64,000 bases of DNA from Paenibacillus antibioticophila (GTDB taxonomy: Bacteria; Bacillota; Bacilli; Paenibacillales; Paenibacillaceae). The stretch spans positions 1-64,000 of the forward strand of contig NZ_HG005140.1 of NCBI RefSeq assembly GCF_000455265.1, read 5' to 3'. This document shows, in pieces, positions 62,991-64,000 of this stretch; the stretch's first letter is position 1; every line of letters begins with the position of its first letter. The notes beneath the pieces are model-generated. The model worked only from the letters and a program-made list of their open reading frames with translations, was not told where the DNA came from and ran no database searches. The position numbers were made by a program, and so were the translations under genes.

Positions 62991-63023
62991 AAAAGGCCAG
63001 CCAGAGATTCTGGTTGGCCTTTT
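62991..63023 (+). terminator. Terminator of the alpha/beta hydrolase gene
   Basis: AAAAGGCCA and TGGCCTTTT pair, extended by an inner CCAGA/TCTGG stem with a bulge. The plus-strand tail is CTTTTAAT. Confidence 0.88.
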
Positions 63024-63117
63024 AATACGAAGGGGGTTTCCAAAAGCCATCTATGATGACCGCTTGTGGCTCCCTCCTCATCGGAATTACGCCGTTCGAT
63101 TGGAGTTAATTGGATAA

Positions 63118-63775
63118 AGGCATTAAAAATTGCTGATGCGGGGAGCTCATGCGACGATTTTAATGCACAAAGGCACTATAATTGCTGGTGGGGGGCTCAT
63201 GCGACGATTTTAATGCACAAAGGCACTATAATTGCTGACATGGGAGCTCATGCGACGATTTTAATGCAAAAAGGCACTATAATTGCTGGCGGGGGGGCTC
63301 ATGCGACGATTTTAATGCGCAAAGGCATTACTAATTGCTGACATGGGAGCTCATGCGACGATTTTAATGCACAAAGGCACTATAATTGCTGACATGGGAG
63401 CTCATGCGACGAATTTTAATGCACAAAGGCACTATAATTGCTGACATGGGAGCTCATGCGACGATTTTAATGCAAAAAGGCATTATAATTGCTGACATGG
63501 GAGCTCATGCGACGATTTTAATGCACAAAGGCATTATAATTGCTGACATGGGAGCTCATGCGACGATTTTAATGCACAAAGGCACTATAATTGCTGACAT
63601 GGGAGCTCATGCGACGATTTTAATGCACAAAGGCACTATAATTGCTGACATGGGAGCTCATGCGACGATTTTAATGCACAAAGGCATTATAATTCGCTGC
63701 TGGAGCCGGGCCGAGAGTATTTTTGTGCAAAAAGGCATTATAATTGCTGGCGCGGGCGCTCGTGCGGCGAAATAA
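63118..63775. repeat. 51-bp tandem repeat array 2 (11 units plus 2 degenerate)
   Basis: Units begin GGCACTATAATTGC or GGCATTATAATTGC, pass through GGGAGCTCATGCGACG and end with ATTTTAATGCACAAA. Eleven units are well kept, and two decayed ones close the array. The ends of a unit pair: GCATTATAATTG with CGATTTTAATGC, 12 positions with one mismatch and one wobble. Small insertions and deletions (for example GCATTACTAATTG, GACGAATTTT) break every long reading frame. The flanking arms match array 1, while the middle (loop) part differs. Confidence 0.95.
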
Positions 63776-63791
63776 TGCTGCAAGAGCAAAC

Positions 63792-63847
63792 AAACAAAAA
63801 GTTGGGCTGAAAAGGGCCAGTGCCTTTTCTCGCCCAACTTTTTGTTT
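63792..63847 (-). terminator. Strong bidirectional terminator
   Basis: AAACAAAAAGTTGGGC (63792-63807) and GCCCAACTTTTTGTTT (63832-63847) form a 16-bp perfect stem, with AAAAGG/CCTTTT pairing inside. It probably ends the minus-strand gene whose stop is at 63927. It could also stop transcription coming from the left. Confidence 0.88.
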
Positions 63848-63926
63848 CGGGGACTTATCGGACAGCTCCTTTTCACATAATACACACAGCTTTATACATA
63901 CACGCGGATTCTGTTTAGGAGCCTGT

Positions 63927-63998
63927 TTACACCAAAGACCCCTCACGAGCTGTAAGCACCATGGCAATGCTGTCCTGGATCTGCCACGAGGATTCTGC
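63927..63998 (-). CDS. C-terminal end of an unidentified protein
   Basis: The minus-strand frame entering from the right edge reads AESSWQIQDSIAMVLTAREG, then SLV and a TAA stop at 63927-63929. Its amino-acid make-up looks like a real C-terminus, and a strong terminator follows 80 bases later. Twenty-four residues are too few to name a family. The longer overlapping frame in this area runs through the terminator and is not believed. Confidence 0.4.
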   Translation of the reverse strand, partial: AESSWQIQDSIAMVLTAREGSLV

Positions 63999-64000
63999 CT

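Noticed and set aside
63066..63775. Repeat protein encoded by the 51-bp units (also 42490-42926)
   Set aside because: Open frames arise because 51 is 17 codons. Single-base insertions break them, both strands are open, and no ribosome site precedes them.
63671..63967. 98-aa minus-strand protein
   Set aside because: It crosses the strong terminator stem and the degenerate end of the repeat array. A better frame for the gene end is 63927-63998.

Overview
The window looks like a chromosomal segment of a Paenibacillus-type Firmicute. The left edge holds the 5' end of a 16S rRNA gene with a Bacilli-type start. Strong AGGAGG-type ribosome binding sites are common, as are TTGACA/TATAAT promoters and U-tract terminators. 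Three separate secreted enzymes carry a copper-amine-oxidase-like N-terminal (CuAO_N-like) domain, a habit typical of Paenibacillus. Most genes lie on the minus strand.

Layout. (1) 1-1892: start of an rRNA operon running off the left edge, then an ECF sigma factor with its membrane anti-sigma partner. (2) 1985-9738: an eight-gene minus-strand operon coding for a dipeptide/opine-type ABC importer, an ornithine cyclodeaminase-family enzyme, an aspartoacylase/succinylglutamate desuccinylase-family deacylase and an AhpD-like protein. It is probably an uptake-and-degradation unit for an acylated amino-acid-like compound. (3) 9760-12917: a purine permease under a guanine-class riboswitch, then a nitroreductase with a MarR regulator. 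(4) 13020-22434: an AT-rich defence block made of an IS1182-type insertion sequence with a broken transposase, a ParE/RelE-Phd/YefM toxin-antitoxin pair, and a type IC restriction system in the order hsdM-hsdS-prrC-hsdR. The gene between hsdS and hsdR codes for a full-length PrrC-like anticodon nuclease, with catalytic R324, E328 and H360 at the spacing of E. coli PrrC. The HsdS linker carries TAEL tandem repeats of the EcoR124 type. (5) 22601-33832: housekeeping genes guaA, a MoxR/DUF58/transglutaminase operon, a polysaccharide deacetylase, bcp, an LCP protein and hemL.

(6) 33833-35584: about 1.75 kb without genes, built from palindromic repeats. (7) 35585-48547: a sugar locus with an ABC sugar importer, a YesMN-type two-component system, beta-phosphoglucomutase and two GH65 phosphorylases. 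It appears to import an alpha-glucosyl disaccharide, cleave it with phosphate to beta-glucose 1-phosphate, and convert that to glucose 6-phosphate. (8) 48807-63023: a methyltransferase, an SGNH hydrolase, inositol monophosphatase, fabI, uvsE, ddl, a peptidase-like amidase, aconitase, a YtrA-type GntR regulator with a DUF1648 membrane protein, and a secreted alpha/beta hydrolase. (9) 63118-63998: a 51-bp tandem repeat array and the C-terminus of a gene entering from the right.

Three kinds of repeat stand out. Two arrays of homologous 51-bp hairpin units lie about 20 kb apart (42501-42808 and 63118-63775). A family of long palindromic elements has eight full or half copies, sharing ends with cores such as CAACGTGTGAAG. 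A single 206-bp element has 13-bp terminal inverted repeats (30476-30681). The most interesting functional system is the restriction locus with its nested anticodon nuclease.
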